Part shown: piece after piece, positions 25,132-33,204 of the stretch
Numbering within the stretch: the first letter of the stretch is position 1
How the letters are laid out: each line of letters opens with the position of its first letter
Assembly: GCA_902475245.1 (NCBI GenBank)
Contig: CABRYP010000024.1
Coordinates: 1-37,987 of the forward strand
Length of the DNA: 37,987 bases
Source of the DNA: an uncultured Collinsella sp.
GTDB lineage: Bacteria; Actinomycetota; Coriobacteriia; Coriobacteriales; Coriobacteriaceae
Direction of reading: 5' to 3'
Position numbers and translations under genes: made by a program
The notes under the pieces: model-generated
What the model was told of the DNA's origin: nothing
Database searches by the model: none
What the model saw: only the letters and a program-made list of their open reading frames with translations

Positions 25132-25401
25132 GCCCAGCAAACAAATCGCGAGCTGAGCCCCAAGGGTATTGACAAGGGCGTGGGCGTGGCGCGAGCGCTT
25201 GACTATCTGGGCCGCTCTGGCAACGCGCGCACCTTTGGCTTTGGCGATTCGGGCAACGACCTGGGCATGCTCGGCGCCGTCGAGACGGCTGTCGCCATGG
25301 GCAACGCCATGCCCGAGGTCAAGGCAGTCGCCGACTACGTGACCGACGATGTCGCACACGACGGCACCGTCACCGCCATGCGCCACTTTGGGTTGATTTA
25401 A
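25132..25401 (+). pseudogene. 3' remnant of a Cof-type HAD hydrolase gene
   Basis: After an in-frame TGA at 25129 the frame reads AQQTNRELSPKGIDKGVGVARAL, then FGFGDSGNDLGMLG (HAD motif IV) and a normal C-terminus ending AMRHFGLI. The lysine of motif III (GIDKG) is present, but motifs I and II and the cap domain are missing, and there is no ribosome site. This is the last ~90 codons of a Cof-type phosphatase, cut off by the acquired locus; its first 14 codons appear to survive at 15568. A GTG at 25180 is possible but would give an inactive fragment. Confidence 0.75.
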
Positions 25402-25402
25402 T

Positions 25403-25443
25403 AAATGGCCGGGTCGCCCGCAGTGGGGGCGACCCGGCCATTT
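25403..25443. terminator. Bidirectional terminator between HAD remnant and deoR-type gene
   Basis: Perfect 17-bp stem AAATGGCCGGGTCGCCC / GGGCGACCCGGCCATTT, loop GCAGTGG, with A- and T-rich ends. It sits between two convergent genes and probably serves both. Confidence 0.8.
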
Positions 25444-25446
25444 GAG

Positions 25447-26238
25447 CTATTTTGCAATATAGAGCTTGGGATGACTGCGACTGCTCTCGATCGCCGCCGT
25501 CATGATGCCCTCGTCGTCTCCATCAACGATGATGCCGTCGAGGTCATCGATCTGCGCGGACTGATAAAAACTGGTCTTGTTGAACTTTCCCTGGTCAACC
25601 ATCATGTAGCCCTGGTTTGAGTTGGTAAGGTACATATGCTTGATCATGGCCGAGAAGTCGTGCTCGACGGTAAAACCGTGGTCGGGGTGGAATCCATCGG
25701 CACTGACAAACGCCTTGTCGGCATGTAGTTTGCTCATGCAGTCGAGCGTTAGTGCGCCCGCGAGATAGAGGTGGCCCTTGCGCACGGAGCCGCCCAGCAG
25801 CACTACCGAAGCGTTGGGGAGATTGAAGCTGGCGTAGTTCGCGATTGCAAGATCGCCGGTGATAATGGTGATCTCACGCTTGTCCATGAGGGCCTTAGCG
25901 AAGTAAAAGCCTGTGGTGCCGATATCAATTACCAGAACATCACCATCATCAACAAGAGTTGCTGCGGTTGCGGCGATGGCCTCCTTGGCCTCGACTTGGA
26001 CATTGATGCGCTCCTCGGGATACGAGATTGCGTTGGAGCGAGAAAGCGATACCGCTCCACCGCGTACGCGACGCAGCTTGCCTTCGGATTCCAGCGAGAT
26101 GAGGTCGTGTCGTGCGGTGACTTCCGAAACCGAAAAACGGCGAACGATGTCGGATACCGAGATATTTGGCTTTTCGGCCAGCCAATTCATGATAAATCGC
26201 TGGCGCTCAGCCGGCGAAAGGTCTGAAGTAGATGCCAT
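25447..26238 (-). CDS. DeoR/GlpR family transcriptional regulator
   Basis: 263 residues from the ATG at 26238, with AAAAGGAG 7 bp upstream; a longer in-frame start at 26385 gives an unrelated, non-conserved lead and is rejected. The N-terminal DeoR helix-turn-helix spans residues ~10-65 (ISVSDIVRRFSVSEVTARHDL, EGKLRRVRGGAV); the DeoRC sugar-phosphate sensor follows with DIGTTGFYFAKAL and the YLAGALTLDCMSKLHADKAFVSADGF segment. It is divergent from the transaldolase-PTS operon and likely represses it until a phosphorylated sugar is bound. Confidence 0.88.
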   Translation of the reverse strand: MASTSDLSPAERQRFIMNWLAEKPNISVSDIVRRFSVSEVTARHDLISLESEGKLRRVRGGAVSLSRSNAISYPEERINVQVEAKEAIAATAATLVDDGDVLVIDIGTTGFYFAKALMDKREITIITGDLAIANYASFNLPNASVVLLGGSVRKGHLYLAGALTLDCMSKLHADKAFVSADGFHPDHGFTVEHDFSAMIKHMYLTNSNQGYMMVDQGKFNKTSFYQSAQIDDLDGIIVDGDDEGIMTAAIESSRSHPKLYIAK

Positions 26239-26275
26239 ATGCCGCTCCTTTTGAACAAAAGGTAAAAGATGCGCC

Positions 26276-26555
26276 TTTCGTAATCGAAATATAACGTATC
26301 GATATGAAAAGAACAAGGCAAATTCGAATGAATCAAAAGAACGGAATGGCATGTCACAAATGCATGCGTAGCAGATAGTTCGCACGTAGACGGGCTATAA
26401 AGAGTCTCATTCTGAAGGTGCCGCCCAAAAGAAGTACGTTCACACCCGATATTCGACCGTTCACGGAAAGTTGACAATTGAGCTTTCGATGGCTTTTGAA
26501 ATAGTTTATAAAAGAAAGCCGAAAAGCTTTTGAAACAAAGAAGAAGGCTTTCGAT
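26276..26555. promoter_or_regulatory. Divergent control region with repeated operator-like words
   Basis: The 348 bp between deoR-type gene and transaldolase contain no gene. Next to the regulator lies TTTCG-TAAT-CGAAA (26276-26289). Near the operon start, GCTTTCGAT occurs at 26482 and 26547, and GCTTTTGAAA at 26492 and 26526. A good -35 (TTGACA, 26471) has no clear partner -10 at normal spacing. These TTTCG/CGAAA words are candidate DeoR-family sites. Confidence 0.42.
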
Positions 26556-26586
26556 AGCAATAGTGCTAGATGAGAAAGGACCGAAC

Positions 26587-27297
26587 ATGGCGATTAAGGT
26601 GTTTGCCGACGGCGCTAACCTCGAAGGCATGCTTGACATGCATGACAATGGCAACGTTCAGGGCTTCACGACCAATCCTTCCCTTATGAAGGCCGGTGGC
26701 GTGACTGACTACCGCGCTTTTGCCAAGACGGTTCTTGAGCACATTACCGATGTGTCGGTTTCTTTTGAGGTATTCGCCGACGACGAGGCTGGTATGGAAG
26801 CCGAGGCTCGCGAGATCGCAACCTGGGCAGACAACGTCTACGTTAAGATCCCGGCGCTCAACACCAAGGGCGAGTCCACTGCCGCGCTGGTCAAGCGCCT
26901 TTCTGCCGACGGCATCAAGGTGAATGTCACCACGATCTTCACGCCCGAGCAGGTCGACGAGTTTGTCGATGCCGTCTCTGCTGAGACCCCCTCTATTCTG
27001 TCCATCTTCGCCGGTCGCATTGCCGATACCGGCGTCGATCCGCTGCCCCTCATGGCGGAGTCCGTAAAGAAGGCTGCCGTTAAGCCTGCTGCCGAGGTTC
27101 TCTGGGCGTCTACGCGCGAGGTCCTCAATATCTTCCAGGCGGAGTCCGTTGGATGCCAGATCATTACGGTCCCCAATGCCCTTCTTGCCAAGCGCAAGAA
27201 TTTCGGGAAAGATTTGCTTGAGTACTCGCTTGATACGGTCAAGGGCTTTGCCCGCGACGTTCAGGCGCTTGGTTTTCATATCTTGCCCGAGGAGTAG
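26587..27297 (+). CDS. Transaldolase / fructose-6-phosphate aldolase (FSA) family protein, copy 1
   Basis: 236 residues from the ATG at 26587 (GAAAGGA before it). FSA/TalC-type motifs are FADGANLEGM (8-17), FTTNPSLMKAGG, the Schiff-base lysine K87 in VYVKIP, NVTTIFTPEQV and FAGRIADTGVDP. Such enzymes cleave or transfer dihydroxyacetone units, e.g. fructose 6-phosphate to glyceraldehyde 3-phosphate and dihydroxyacetone. It is the first gene of the PTS operon, 9 bp before EIIA. A close paralogue lies at 29890, beyond the PTS; by eye about 80% of residues agree. Confidence 0.88.
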   Translation: MAIKVFADGANLEGMLDMHDNGNVQGFTTNPSLMKAGGVTDYRAFAKTVLEHITDVSVSFEVFADDEAGMEAEAREIATWADNVYVKIPALNTKGESTAALVKRLSADGIKVNVTTIFTPEQVDEFVDAVSAETPSILSIFAGRIADTGVDPLPLMAESVKKAAVKPAAEVLWASTREVLNIFQAESVGCQIITVPNALLAKRKNFGKDLLEYSLDTVKGFARDVQALGFHILPEE

Positions 27298-27306
27298 GGG
27301 ACGAGC

Positions 27307-27753
27307 ATGCTGACCGATCTTCTTAAACCCGAGCTTGTTGCCTGCCACGTCGAGGCCTCCGACTGGGAGGAAGCGATCAGGGCATGCGGTAAGTTGCTCG
27401 TAGACGCTGGCAAATGCGACCAGAGCTATGTCGACGCCATGATTTCATCGGTTCACAAATTCGGCCCCTATATGGTCTTGGAAGAGGGCATCGCCATGCC
27501 CCACGCTCAGGCAGATGGCAATGTGAGTGAAGCGGGGATCTGTATCGTCACGCTTGACCCTGCCATTGCGTTTGGACACGAGGATTTCGATCCGGTTCAC
27601 GTGCTTGTGGGTATTTGCGCACCCGACCCCAAGGCTCATCTTGGCTGCTTGGCGGAGCTTTCGCAGATGTTCGAGGACGAGGACTGCGTTGCCAAGCTCA
27701 GCGCATGCGATACGCCCGAGCAGGTTTTGGAGACCATGCGTTCATTCTTTTAG
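27307..27753 (+). CDS. PTS EIIA component, ascorbate/mannitol-fructose type
   Basis: 148 residues. PTS_EIIA_2 fold with GIAMPHAQ around the phospho-acceptor H66 and a typical C-terminal helix. It is closest in layout to UlaC/SgaA-type proteins, which pair with small Cys-type EIIB and SgaT-type EIIC, as found downstream. It takes phosphate from HPr. The start 9 bp after the transaldolase stop supports one transcript. Confidence 0.88.
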   Translation: MLTDLLKPELVACHVEASDWEEAIRACGKLLVDAGKCDQSYVDAMISSVHKFGPYMVLEEGIAMPHAQADGNVSEAGICIVTLDPAIAFGHEDFDPVHVLVGICAPDPKAHLGCLAELSQMFEDEDCVAKLSACDTPEQVLETMRSFF

Positions 27754-27828
27754 GCCTTAATGGCACGGCGATGCGTCGCCGCTTTTGGATAGACGGAAAA
27801 CCGTCACGTGTAGGAGAGGAAGGTTGCC

Positions 27829-28104
27829 ATGCATATCATCACCGTATGCGGAAACGGCATCGGGTCCAGCCTGATGCTCGCTGGCAAAGTCGAGGAGCTT
27901 TGCGAGGAGGAGGGCATCAAGGCCGACGTTGAGTCTATGGACCTGAACGGTGCTTCTTCCGCAAATCCGGATCTGTTCATCACCGTTAAAGAGCTCGCAC
28001 CCGAGCTCCACGGCAACGTTGTGATCGTTCGCAGCTATGTGAACAAGAAGAAGATCCGCGAAGACGCCCTCGAGGCAATCAAGGCGGCCGCCGCTAACGC
28101 CTAA
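27829..28104 (+). CDS. PTS EIIB component, ascorbate (UlaB/SgaB) type
   Basis: 91 residues. The active-site loop VCGNGIGSSLM carries the phospho-acceptor C7, and the fold is the small alpha/beta EIIB of the lactose/ascorbate group. It passes phosphate to the substrate bound by EIIC. TAGGAGAGGAAGG precedes the ATG. The 75-bp gap from EIIA is the largest within this operon. Confidence 0.88.
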   Translation: MHIITVCGNGIGSSLMLAGKVEELCEEEGIKADVESMDLNGASSANPDLFITVKELAPELHGNVVIVRSYVNKKKIREDALEAIKAAAANA

Positions 28105-28175
28105 AGCGGCACAAAAAAGGGCGGTTCCCTGTGGAAGAGGGAAACGCGCCCACGTTAGAGAGAAAGGAAGCGCAG

Positions 28176-29567
28176 ATGCAAGCCATCCTTCCCATACTTG
28201 AGTTTATCCAATCGATTCTGACCAAGCCAGCGTGGATTATGGGTCTATTTGCCTTTGTGGGCCTTGTCGCGCTTAAGCGTCCTGCCCACAAGGTGATGAC
28301 GGGCACCCTGAAGCCCATTCTTGGTTACATCATGCTGTCTGCCGGCGCCGCTGTTGTTCAGGAGAACCTTGCTCCGCTGGGTACCTTCATCGAGACCGGC
28401 TTCCACATCACCGGCGTCGTGCCCAACAACGAGGTCGTCGTTTCGATGGCTCAGAGCGTCCTCGGCGTTCAGACCATGATGATCCTGATTCTCGGCTACG
28501 TCGTGAACATTATCATTGCCCGCTTTACCAAGTTTAAGTACATCTTCCTGACGGGCCATCACAGCATGTTTATGGCTTGCCTGCTGTCTGCCGTTCTGCA
28601 GGCATCTGGCTTCCAGGATGTCCAGCTTGTCATCGTGGGCGGCATGTTCCTGGGCCTCGTGAGCGCTATGCTTCCCGCCGTTGGTCAGCGTTTCACCGAG
28701 AAGGTTACCGATGGCGATGAAATCGCCATGGGCCACTTCGGTTCACTCGCCTATTACATCTCCGCTGCAGTCGGTACGCTTTTTGCTAAGGACGCCGAGG
28801 AGAACAGCACCGAGAAGATCGAGGTTCCCGAGAAGTTCTCCTTCCTGCGCGACACCACCATCTCCACGGCTCTCACCATGGCCTTCTTCTACCTGGTTAC
28901 CGCTTTCGCCGCTTACATCGCAGATCCTGCGGTCGTTACCAAGATCGCTGGCGGCGACAATGTAATCGTCTATGCCCTGACCTGTGCCCTGTCCTTCGCC
29001 GTCGGTGTCACTATCGTTTACAACGGCGTTCGTATGATCCTTGCCGACCTGGTCCCGGCTTTCCAGGGCATCTCCAACAAGCTGATCCCCGGCGCCATCC
29101 CCGCCGTCGACTGCGCCGTCTTCTTCCCCTATGCTCCCACCGCCGTCATCCTCGGCTTTGTTGCCTCCTTCATCGGTGGCGTGGTCGGTATGTTCATCGT
29201 GGGCGCTACCCTGGGCATCTTCATCATCCCGGGCATGGTTCCCCACTTCTTCTGCGGTGCTACCGCAGGCATCTACGGCAATGCTACCGGCGGTCGCAAG
29301 GGCGCGGCTCTTGGCGCTTTCGTCAACGGCCTGCTCATCACCTTTGCCCCGGCTCTGCTCCTGCCCGTTCTTGACGTCTTTGGCTTCAAGAACACTACGT
29401 TCGGCGACTTCGATTTCTCCGTCATTGGTATTACGCTTGGCCGCGCTGCCGAGGCATTCGGTACCACCGGTGTCTACGCGATTCTCGCTGTCCTTCTGGT
29501 CGTTGCCTTCGTCCCCAACTTCATCCACACCAAGGGTGCTGTGATCAATCACGTTGAGGAAGAGTAA
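28176..29567 (+). CDS. PTS EIIC component, ascorbate (UlaA/SgaT) family
   Basis: 463 residues from the ATG at 28176, with AGAAAGGAAG upstream; an earlier in-frame start at 28131 has no good ribosome site. About 11 hydrophobic segments; the patterns FVGLVALKRPAHKVMTGTLK near the start and IPGMVPHFFCGATAGIYGN / GGRKGAALGAFVNGLL in the C-terminal half are typical of UlaA. Length matches E. coli UlaA (~465). The family was first described for L-ascorbate, but many members import other compounds; the transaldolases next to it and the lack of UlaD/E/F/G enzymes argue against ascorbate here. Confidence 0.9.
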   Translation: MQAILPILEFIQSILTKPAWIMGLFAFVGLVALKRPAHKVMTGTLKPILGYIMLSAGAAVVQENLAPLGTFIETGFHITGVVPNNEVVVSMAQSVLGVQTMMILILGYVVNIIIARFTKFKYIFLTGHHSMFMACLLSAVLQASGFQDVQLVIVGGMFLGLVSAMLPAVGQRFTEKVTDGDEIAMGHFGSLAYYISAAVGTLFAKDAEENSTEKIEVPEKFSFLRDTTISTALTMAFFYLVTAFAAYIADPAVVTKIAGGDNVIVYALTCALSFAVGVTIVYNGVRMILADLVPAFQGISNKLIPGAIPAVDCAVFFPYAPTAVILGFVASFIGGVVGMFIVGATLGIFIIPGMVPHFFCGATAGIYGNATGGRKGAALGAFVNGLLITFAPALLLPVLDVFGFKNTTFGDFDFSVIGITLGRAAEAFGTTGVYAILAVLLVVAFVPNFIHTKGAVINHVEEE

Positions 29568-29624
29568 TCCAGGCATACGTTAAGCCCTAATCGGGCGGAG
29601 CTCCGATAACCGGCTCCTACACGG

Positions 29625-29665
29625 AAGCGGTGACGTCTCAAATGAGGCGTCACCGCTTTTTATTT
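29625..29665 (+). terminator. Terminator after the ascorbate-family PTS operon
   Basis: 15-bp stem AAGCGGTGACGTCTC / GAGGCGTCACCGCTT (one G-T pair), AAAT loop and TTTTTATTT tail. It separates the PTS operon from the second transaldolase, which therefore needs its own promoter or read-through. Confidence 0.85.
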
Positions 29666-29734
29666 GGAGCGGTTGTGAAAATGCGCTGATGAAGCATCGC
29701 CTCTGCGCCGTGAACGGAATTAATTTCGATCAAT

Positions 29735-29751
29735 GGCAAAAACGTTTTGCC
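29735..29751. promoter_or_regulatory. Possible operator upstream of transaldolase copy 2
   Basis: GGCAAAA-ACG-TTTTGCC, 7-bp inverted arms around a CG centre, reminiscent of LacI-family or CcpA-type sites. It lies in the 322-bp gap 29568-29889 that otherwise holds only the upstream terminator and AT-rich leader. Confidence 0.35.
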
Positions 29752-29889
29752 GCTGGGTTGATTTAATAAAAATGGTAAAACCACAAAACCGTTCGCCGAG
29801 AAGATAAAAAACCGCAGTTCACGCCCTGATAAACGTAGATAAAGTGTTTAGCAGTCAACGCCCGTATGCTAACGAAAGGAATCAGGCAG

Positions 29890-30594
29890 ATGGCAATCAA
29901 GGTGTTCGCTGACGGTGCAAACCTCGAGGGCATGCTCGACATGTACGAGAACGGCAACGTTCAGGGTTTCACGACTAACCCGTCCCTTATGAAGAAGGGC
30001 GGCGTGACGGATTACCGCGCGTTTGCCAAGGAGGTCCTGGCCCACATCACCGATGTGTCTGTGTCGTTTGAGGTCTTTGCCGACGACGTCGAGACAATGG
30101 AGGTCGAGGCCCGCGAGATTGCTACCTGGGCCGAGAACGTCTACGTCAAAATTCCGTGCGTGACCACCAAGGGCGAGTCCACGGCCGAGCTGGTGCGCAA
30201 GCTTTCCGCCGACGGCATCAAGGTCAACGTCACCACCATCTTTACGCCTACGCAGGTCGATGAGATGGTCGAGGCCGTTGACGCCGAGACGCCGTCTATC
30301 ATCTCGCTCTTTGCCGGCCGCATCGCCGACACCGGCGTCGATCCCATTCCGTTTATGACGGAGTCGGTCAAGAAGGCCGCCGCCAAGCCCAACTGCGAGG
30401 TTCTGTGGGCATCCACGCGCGAGCTCATCAACATTTACCAGGCCGAGGCCTGCGGTTGCCAGATCATCACGGTGCCCAACAGCATCCTGGCCAAGCGCAA
30501 GAACATCGGCCGCGACCCGTACGGGGTCTCGCTCGATACCGTGCGCGGCTTTGCCAAGGATATCGCGGCGCTCGGTTTCCATATCCTGCCGTAG
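29890..30594 (+). CDS. Transaldolase / fructose-6-phosphate aldolase (FSA) family protein, copy 2
   Basis: 234 residues from the ATG at 29890 (AAAGGAATC upstream). It has the same motifs as copy 1: FADGANLEGM, FTTNPSLMKKGG, Schiff-base lysine in VYVKIP and FAGRIADTGVDP. Differences cluster in the surface segments (e.g. VETMEVEARE, RDPYGVSLDT) and at the end, where it stops at FHILP instead of FHILPEE. It is separated from the PTS by a terminator and has its own leader, so the two copies may respond to different signals. The last 16 coding bases are repeated at 30733. Confidence 0.88.
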   Translation: MAIKVFADGANLEGMLDMYENGNVQGFTTNPSLMKKGGVTDYRAFAKEVLAHITDVSVSFEVFADDVETMEVEAREIATWAENVYVKIPCVTTKGESTAELVRKLSADGIKVNVTTIFTPTQVDEMVEAVDAETPSIISLFAGRIADTGVDPIPFMTESVKKAAAKPNCEVLWASTRELINIYQAEACGCQIITVPNSILAKRKNIGRDPYGVSLDTVRGFAKDIAALGFHILP

Positions 30595-30748
30595 CGCGAA
30601 CGCTGACTACGCCGCGGGCTGCTCGCCCCGGCCTTTCCTTTCCCTATCGCTCACGCGCTTCGCGAGGGTCGCGCTAGGCAAAGGAAAGGCCGGGGCTGCC
30701 GACACGAACTTGCCAGTAGGTTGGCGATTAGCTTCCATATCCTGCCGT
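30577..30748. repeat. Hairpin element flanked by 16-bp direct repeats at the end of transaldolase copy 2
   Basis: TTCCATATCCTGCCGT occurs at 30577-30592 (last codons of the gene) and again at 30733-30748. Between them a perfect 17-bp inverted repeat, GCCCCGGCCTTTCCTTT (30625-30641) with its complement at 30680-30696, closes a 38-nt loop that has its own small stem. The stretch 30595-30975 otherwise has no gene except the terminator at 30835. Confidence 0.65.
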
Positions 30749-30834
30749 GGACAAAGGTACCCCCGCCTGCGCCGTGCAAAATTGAGAGTATTCAGCAAGG
30801 TAAAGGCTTTTACCAGTTAACCGAAGCACGGAAT

Positions 30835-30879
30835 AGCCCCCGTTTTGGCTCTGACGACGCTAAAACGGGGGCTGTTTTT
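30835..30879 (+). terminator. Terminator for transaldolase copy 2
   Basis: Perfect 12-bp stem AGCCCCCGTTTT / AAAACGGGGGCT with a 15-nt loop and GTTTTT tail on the plus strand. Confidence 0.82.
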
Positions 30880-30975
30880 GACGTTATTGTCTCTGTGGGG
30901 CGTTCGGAACGGCGGAAATTGCAGAATACTCGCGATTTTGCACGCCACTACAGGGGGTACCCTTGCCTTGGCGGT

Positions 30976-33123
30976 TTACTTTCCCCGCACCATGGTGAGG
31001 GAGATCTTCTTGCGGTCGCGATCGACCTTCTCGACCCACACCTTGACCGTATCGCCGACGCGCACCACGTCGCTCGGGTGCTTGACAAAGCGGTTGGCCA
31101 GCTTGGAGATGTGCACGAGGCCGTCTTGGTGCACGCCCACGTCGACGAAGGCGCCAAAGTCGACGACGTTGCGCACCGTGCCCTTGAGTTCCATGCCGGG
31201 CTCCAAGTCGTCGATGGAAAGTGCCGAGCGGCTAAAGACCACCTCGGGCGCGTCGTCGCGCGGGTCGCGGCCGGGCTTCTTGAGCTCGTTGACGATGTCG
31301 ATGAGCGTCAGGGTGCCGCAGTCCAGGTCGCTTGCCAGCGCCGAGATGCTGCCCAGGCGGCGCTCGATGTCGGGCACGCCGCCGCGGTTGAGCTCGCTGG
31401 TCTTAACGCCTGCGCGCTCCAGGACGGCCGTGGCTACCTCGTAGCTCTCGGGGTGGACGCTTGTCGCGTCGAGCGGGTTCTTGCCACCGCTGATGCGCAG
31501 GAAGCCCGCGGCGTTGAGATATGCCTTGGGTCCCAGTTTGGGGACCTTCTTAAGCTGGCGGCGATCGGTAAAGGCACCGTTTTCCTCGCGGTAGGCCACG
31601 ATATTCTTGGCCACGCTCGGCGTGATGCCCGATACGTATCCCAGCAGGCTCGCGCTCGCGGTGTTGACGTCGACGCCCACGCGGTTGACGACGTCCTCCA
31701 CCACGTGGCCCAGGGTGCGCGAGAGCTCGGCCTGGTCAAGGTCGTGCTGGTACTGGCCCACGCCGATGGACTGGGGCGGAATCTTGACGAGCTCCGCCAG
31801 CGGGTCTTGCAGGCGGCGGCCAAGGCTCATGGCGCCACGCACGGTGACGTCCAGGTCGGGATACTCCTGGCTGGCGAGCTCGGAGGCGGAGTACACCGAT
31901 GCGCCGGCCTCGTTGACGATGGTGTATCGCAGCCCGGGCGCCTGCTCGGCGATGAACTCCGAGACGACTTCCTCGGTCTCGCGGCTGGCGGTGCCGTTGC
32001 CAATGACGATGGTGTTGACGCCGTCCTTCTTGACGAGGCGGGCGAGCTCGCGCTTGGTGCCGGCGACGTCGTGGCGCGGCTTGGTAGGGTAGACCACGCC
32101 GTGGTCGAGCAGCTTGCCGGTCTCGTCCATGACGGCGACCTTGCAGCCGGTGCGGTAGCCCGGATCGAGCGCGAGCACGCGGGCGCCGCGCACGGGGCGT
32201 GCCGAGAGCAGGCCCTCGAGATTCTTGGCAAAGACGTTAATGGCCTCGGACTGGGCGCGAACGGTGAGCTTGGCGCGGGCCTCGCGCTCCAGCGAGGGGG
32301 CCATGAGGCGCTTGTAGCCGTCGGCGATGGCGGCATCGAAGACGGGAGCGAAGACGCCCTGGCGACGGGGCCAGCGGCTGCCGAGGCGTGCCGTAGCGGC
32401 AGCGCCGTCGACGTTCACGCGCACGCGGAGCTTGCCCTCGCGCTCACCGCGGTCGATAGCCAGCACGCGGTGGTTGGGTATACGGCGCAGTGGCTCATCA
32501 TAGCTGTAGTACGGCTCGTAGGGGGTCTTCTCGGCGGGGTCGGTGGCCTCGACGACGATGTCGGCGGTGTTTTGCGTAAAGGCGCGCAGGTCGGCGACGT
32601 TCTCGGGATCTTCGGCCACCGTCTCGGCCACGATGTCGGCGGCGCCGGCGAGCGCCTTTTCGGGCGTGTCGAAGCCGGCCTCCTCGTTGACGTAGTCCGC
32701 GGCGGCGTCGAGCGCGCTGCCCTTGGCCGAGGCCTGCATGATGATCATGTTGGCGAGCGGCTCCAGGCCGGCCTCGCGTGCCTTCTGCGCGCGGGTCATG
32801 CGCTTTTTGCGGTAGGGCTTGTAGAGGTCCTCGACACGCTGGAGTTGTGTGGCCTCGCGAATCTGCTGCTCGAGTTCGGGCGTGAGCTTGCCCTGGGCGT
32901 CGATGAGCAGAATGACGTCCTCTTTACGCTGCTCAAGATTGCGCAGGTAGGACAGGCGCTCGTCGAGTGCGCGCAGGGCGACGTCGTCCATGCCGCCCGT
33001 GGCTTCCTTGCGGTAGCGCGAGATAAATGGGATGGTGTTGCCCTCGTCGATGAGCTTGACGGCCGCCTCGACGTTGGCGGCCTTAAGGTTGAGCTCGCGG
33101 GCGAGCTGGGCGATAAGATCCAT
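30976..33123 (-). CDS. tex: Tex family RNA-binding protein (S1 domain)
   Basis: 715 residues from the ATG at 33123, with AAGGAG 4 bp upstream; longer in-frame starts run into repeat DNA. Order: Tex N-terminal helical domain (FISRYRKEATGGMDD near 40), YqgF/RNase H-like domain (LALDPGYRTGCKVAV), helix-hairpin-helix region (VNTASASLLGYVSGI, LKKVPKLGPKAYLNAAGFLRI), and a C-terminal S1 domain (LKGTVRNVVDFGAFVDVG...GLVHISKLA). Tex proteins bind nucleic acid and act in transcription and RNA handling. Length is close to the usual ~720-780. It appears monocistronic. Confidence 0.94.
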   Translation of the reverse strand: MDLIAQLARELNLKAANVEAAVKLIDEGNTIPFISRYRKEATGGMDDVALRALDERLSYLRNLEQRKEDVILLIDAQGKLTPELEQQIREATQLQRVEDLYKPYRKKRMTRAQKAREAGLEPLANMIIMQASAKGSALDAAADYVNEEAGFDTPEKALAGAADIVAETVAEDPENVADLRAFTQNTADIVVEATDPAEKTPYEPYYSYDEPLRRIPNHRVLAIDRGEREGKLRVRVNVDGAAATARLGSRWPRRQGVFAPVFDAAIADGYKRLMAPSLEREARAKLTVRAQSEAINVFAKNLEGLLSARPVRGARVLALDPGYRTGCKVAVMDETGKLLDHGVVYPTKPRHDVAGTKRELARLVKKDGVNTIVIGNGTASRETEEVVSEFIAEQAPGLRYTIVNEAGASVYSASELASQEYPDLDVTVRGAMSLGRRLQDPLAELVKIPPQSIGVGQYQHDLDQAELSRTLGHVVEDVVNRVGVDVNTASASLLGYVSGITPSVAKNIVAYREENGAFTDRRQLKKVPKLGPKAYLNAAGFLRISGGKNPLDATSVHPESYEVATAVLERAGVKTSELNRGGVPDIERRLGSISALASDLDCGTLTLIDIVNELKKPGRDPRDDAPEVVFSRSALSIDDLEPGMELKGTVRNVVDFGAFVDVGVHQDGLVHISKLANRFVKHPSDVVRVGDTVKVWVEKVDRDRKKISLTMVRGK

Positions 33124-33179
33124 GGGACTCCTTGCGTTTAAGGTGCGTTTGCAGCACAGGGCTACCGAGGATACCACCC

Positions 33180-33202
33180 GCCCCAAAAGACTGTTTTGGG
33201 GC
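33180..33202. repeat. Short hairpin upstream of tex
   Basis: Perfect 9-bp stem GCCCCAAAA / TTTTGGGGC with loop GACTG, in the tex leader or just before it. No T-tract follows it on the tex strand, so termination is unlikely. Confidence 0.55.
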
Positions 33203-33204
33203 CG

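Noticed and set aside
15600..25150. Prophage or integrative element in the island
   Set aside because: No integrase, transposase, phage gene, tRNA target or flanking direct repeat was found at the edges.
28176..29567. True L-ascorbate (ula) operon
   Set aside because: Only the transport subunits match; the ascorbate-phosphate lactonase, decarboxylase and epimerases are absent and transaldolase-family genes take their place.
30721..33141. 806-codon open frame antisense to tex
   Set aside because: Shadow of tex; it begins in the repeat and terminator region and has no ribosome site or recognisable motif.
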